64,000 nucleotides of DNA from Zygnema cylindricum. Its lineage: Eukaryota; Streptophyta; Zygnematophyceae; Zygnematales; Zygnemataceae. The position numbers and the translations under genes are program-made. The stretch lies in contig JBBHKE010001969.1 of assembly GCA_037447655.1 (NCBI GenBank), positions 455,558 through 519,557 of the forward strand, read 5' to 3'. Under the pieces are notes generated by a model, which worked only from the letters and a program-made list of their open reading frames with translations, was not told where the DNA came from and made no database searches. Below are positions 63,059 through 64,000 of the stretch, piece by piece (positions within the stretch are counted from its first letter, which is position 1; each line of letters begins with the position of its first letter).

Positions 63059-64000
63059 TGCAATTGTGAGACCTCCATAAGTCCTCAGAATGGACATCTT
63101 CAAAGAAGCCTCTATGATAACCCTGACCCCTTTGTGTTTCAGCAAGAACAACTGCCACCCTAGCTGACAAAAACTCTCACCACCTTCACCCTTGTGAAGG
63201 CAAGACTCCCCTGAGTCTATAGCAAAAAGAATCTCTGAATTTGCTCCCCTGAGCAGTTAGTTATGGAGGGTCAAAGTTGACTTTTTGTACAAAAGTTTTT
63301 TGGGAGAGAGGGTCCTATCTACCAATTTTTCTAAGTCCTATATCTCTCACAAACTCTATCTACTGATGTACGAAACCAATCATATTACACTTCCGTACAC
63401 AAAAGTACAGCTGTCGATGTACTTTCTGTACGGATACTGTACGACATGGCCTAAAAGTTGACACATGTCATATCCGGATTCGGTCTAGTAATCCCCGGAG
63501 ATGCCGCGATCCAAGGTAATTTCGCCACGTGTCATCCGATGTGGCGATGACCACAAACCGCCGAGATTCTCTTCCGCGATCTCAGCTTTCTTCCCGGCCG
63601 TCCGATTGAATGTAGATTTCAATCGTAGCCGTCATAAATACTTGCGCGATATTTATTTCGTTAAAGAAACCAATGCGCGATACTCGTTTCTTATACATAC
63701 CGTAATCCGTACTTTTACATAACAGGATCTATGTATCCTGTAAACAGTTTCAGTTAAATGAATTATCCTAAGTGGCAATTTTAAAATAAATAACAAACCC
63801 TAGAACATGTATCACTAGTCCTCGACTTAACGGATAAGTCTACCGGCTACCGGCTGCTTTACGTTCGGTAGGTACCAAGATCAAATCCTGGTTCCGACAT
63901 CTACCCTTTTAGTAAAAAAACTACCTATCGGTAAATCAACTATTCTAATTCCCGTAAACCTCTGGATAGCCTAGGTAGCCATGGCTCTAGCTTCCTCTCT
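63059..64000 (-). mobile_element. LTR of the nested-copia family, running off the window
   Basis: Starts TGCAATTGTGAGACCTCC on the + strand and is collinear with 9103-10045, including CAAAGTTGACTTTTTGTAC and GCCATGGCTCTAGCTTCC at the window edge. tRNA-like block at about 63822-63900 (AACGGATAAGTCTACCGG, then AAGATCAAATCCTGGTTCC). Solo LTR or full element cannot be decided. Confidence 0.85.

Overview
The window looks like nuclear DNA of a plant-lineage (streptophyte) eukaryote. Three things point that way: Ty1/copia retrotransposons of plant type, a many-exon gene whose reconstructed product resembles the plant GT92 beta-1,4-galactan synthases (GALS family), and very long introns full of small DNA transposons and pyrimidine tracts. 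The species cannot be named from this window. Three 10-base N gaps (22424-22433, 35319-35328, 55355-55364) show it is a scaffold.

Layout. (1) 1-3050: old repeats, no gene recognised. (2) 3053-12358: two nested copia elements, both reading leftward. The older one runs gag to integrase at 12358-10159, and resumes with the integrase C-terminus, RT and RNase H at 4935-3053. A second copia element (4941-10158) sits inside it, flanked by the 5-bp duplication ATAAC. It has a 1056-bp 5' LTR, a half-tRNA primer-binding site, a broken gag-pol and a 63-bp stub of its 3' LTR. (3) 12359-19700: leader or unrecognised sequence, a GC-rich minisatellite, a 1.1-kb pyrimidine tract, a broken hypothetical gene, and a multi-exon leftward gene relic. 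One exon of that relic is interrupted by a solo LTR. (4) 20680-21944: a stack of nested DNA transposons. (5) 24266-45821: the main gene, nine exons (one present in two copies) spread over 21.5 kb on the + strand, encoding a GT92-like glycosyltransferase. (6) 46100-57640: non-autonomous hAT-like elements with clear 8-bp target duplications, a decayed hAT transposase C-terminus, and GTAC-rich repeats. (7) 58286-64000: a cluster of four LTRs of the family that inserted at 4941-10158, each with 5-bp flanking repeats where both ends are visible.

The GT92 gene is the only gene here likely to serve the host. Its exon phases fit from 24268 to the stop at 45821 and give 426 residues, with the DxD-type motif (G-D-I-D-E) on a 74-bp exon. 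The first coding exon, presumably carrying the membrane anchor, was not placed with confidence. The most notable feature is a near-identical 192-bp catalytic-domain exon present twice (34287-34478 and 40141-40332), both phase 0/0. These could be mutually exclusive alternatives, or the result of recent segmental or assembly duplication. The second notable feature is an LTR family whose U3 region holds an antisense tRNA-like module with A-box and B-box-like sequences in every near-complete copy.
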